A stretch of 64,000 bases of DNA from Streptomyces sp. NBC_00102. Its GTDB lineage: Bacteria; Actinomycetota; Actinomycetes; Streptomycetales; Streptomycetaceae. The notes under the pieces are model-generated. The model was not told where the DNA came from. It did no database searches and saw nothing but the letters and a program-made list of their open reading frames with translations. Both the position numbers and the translations under genes were made by a program. Shown here piece by piece: positions 63,377 through 64,000 of this stretch; the stretch's first letter is position 1, and every line of letters begins with the position of its first letter. The stretch spans positions 4,359,501 through 4,423,500 of the forward strand of contig NZ_JAPEMC010000001.1 in NCBI RefSeq assembly GCF_026343115.1. The letters run 5' to 3'.

Positions 63377-63546
63377 GCGACCCAGGCGGCCACGGCGGCG
63401 AGGAAGAGACCGCCGCCCAGCACGGCGACGAAGAACACCCACGGCGCCCGCCAGGCCCCGGCCCAGTCGGCCGCGTACCCGGCCGACAGGGCCAGCAGGG
63501 TCAGGCCGGCCAGCGCGCGGCCCGGCCGGAACTCATGAAGCAGCAC
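63283..63546 (-). CDS. Small two-helix membrane protein
   Basis: This is an 87-residue protein from GTG 63546, with GGAGG 7 bases upstream. Two hydrophobic helices (ALAGLTLLALSAGYAADWAGAW, WVFFVAVLGGGLFLAAVAAWVAYRL) are followed by a basic/Ser tail. Its start overlaps the LiaF-like gene stop by 14 bases, so the two are coupled. Its 3' 94 bases lie antisense to the DoxX gene. The function is unknown. Confidence 0.7.
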   Translation of the reverse strand: MLLHEFRPGRALAGLTLLALSAGYAADWAGAWRAPWVFFVAVLGGGLFLAAVAAWVAYRLRRRRGGRSVSSEKGPDPASSSGSQAMR

Positions 63547-64000
63547 GGGTGACCTCCACCTGTCCGAGACCGACTTCCAGGCGCAGCTCGACCGTACCGG
63601 CCGGGTCCGCGCCCCTGGGGGGCGCGAGCGTGCGGGTGGTCCGGCGGTCCGGCGCGATGTCGATGTCCTGCCCGGCCGGATCGCCGGGCAGGGTCACGTC
63701 CCCGAGCCCGACCTCGGCCCGCACCCGGACCGTCGCGTCCTGCGGGACGACCACCACCACGCGCCCGGCCCCCACCTCCACCCGGGTGGAGAGGGTGGTC
63801 CCCAACGGGACGTCCAGACCGGACAGGTCGAGCCGGGCGGTGCCGGCCCCGATGTCGTACGACGGTTCCAGGGCGGCGGCGGTGACGGGACGCCACTGGG
63901 TCCGCGCCCAGGTCGTCCCGATGTCCCTCGGCAGTACCGTCGACGCCGCGAGCACCCCCGTGACGAGCAGCGCGAACACCAGCGTCCCGAAGCCGGTCCG
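63533..64000 (-). CDS. LiaF-like/PspC-associated membrane protein, C-terminal part (truncated by window)
   Basis: The gene continues past the window edge. The readable 155 residues begin in a transmembrane helix (TLVFALLVTGVLAASTVL), followed by a beta-helical domain (ARLDLSGLDVPLGTTLSTRVEVGAGRVVVVVPQDATVRVRAEVGLGDVTLPGD). That domain is typical of LiaF/DUF2154 C-terminal domains found in cell-envelope stress proteins, often fused to PspC in actinobacteria. The N-terminal domain type is not visible. Confidence 0.8.
   Translation of the reverse strand, partial: RTGFGTLVFALLVTGVLAASTVLPRDIGTTWARTQWRPVTAAALEPSYDIGAGTARLDLSGLDVPLGTTLSTRVEVGAGRVVVVVPQDATVRVRAEVGLGDVTLPGDPAGQDIDIAPDRRTTRTLAPPRGADPAGTVELRLEVGLGQVEVTRAAS

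Overview
The window is high-GC actinobacterial chromosome, almost certainly Streptomyces. The evidence is a tRNA-Leu with a UAA anticodon (bldA), close WhiD and BldM developmental regulators, paired resuscitation-promoting-factor muralytic enzymes, third-position GC bias, and frequent GTG/TTG starts. Most of it is core chromosome with a few accessory inserts. There is no CRISPR array, insertion sequence, prophage or secondary-metabolite cluster.

Layout. 1-11126: a truncated Ser/Thr kinase, a SurA-like lipoprotein, MazG, a cytochrome P450, two Rpf-like enzymes (the second, rpfA, behind a c-di-AMP riboswitch), enolase, FtsB, a DUF501 protein and Ppx. 11132-13899: an accessory island with a RelE/YefM-type toxin-antitoxin pair, a secreted GH43-like protein and an orphan antitoxin paralogue. 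14127-21000: type II NADH dehydrogenase (with Rex-like operators), a cyclopropane-fatty-acid-synthase-like enzyme, and a FtsX-type ABC exporter. 21319-30782: a LacI regulator, a five-gene peptide-type ABC importer and a GH2 beta-mannosidase, which together look like a beta-mannoside uptake and hydrolysis locus with visible operators. 31059-36886: bldA, two tiny coupled Cys proteins, a compact RNA ligase, a MarR/MFS efflux pair, a DUF5959 protein, a MOSC protein and a LysR regulator.

37050-64000: whiD and bldM diverge around a perfect sigma-BldN-type promoter. They are followed by an RNA polymerase sigma factor, guaB, a GuaB3-type paralogue, a membrane protein, a UDP-sugar dehydrogenase homologue lacking its catalytic Cys, glpD, three consecutive kinase-type genes (the middle one a pseudokinase with a long insert), a succinate-semialdehyde-type dehydrogenase, a GMC oxidoreductase, chorismate mutase behind an attenuator-like leader, guaA, and several membrane proteins including a truncated LiaF-like one at the end.

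Functional themes: purine (GMP) synthesis (guaB, guaB3, guaA), developmental control (bldA, whiD, bldM, rpfA) and transmembrane kinase signalling. RNA- or DNA-level regulation can be read directly at several places: the riboswitch, the Phe/Tyr leader, the Rex, LacI and MarR operators, and the BldN promoter. From memory of S. coelicolor gene order, the left block matches its SCO3089-3102 neighbourhood and the right block its SCO4767-4790 neighbourhood, so this genome appears to join two regions that are far apart there.
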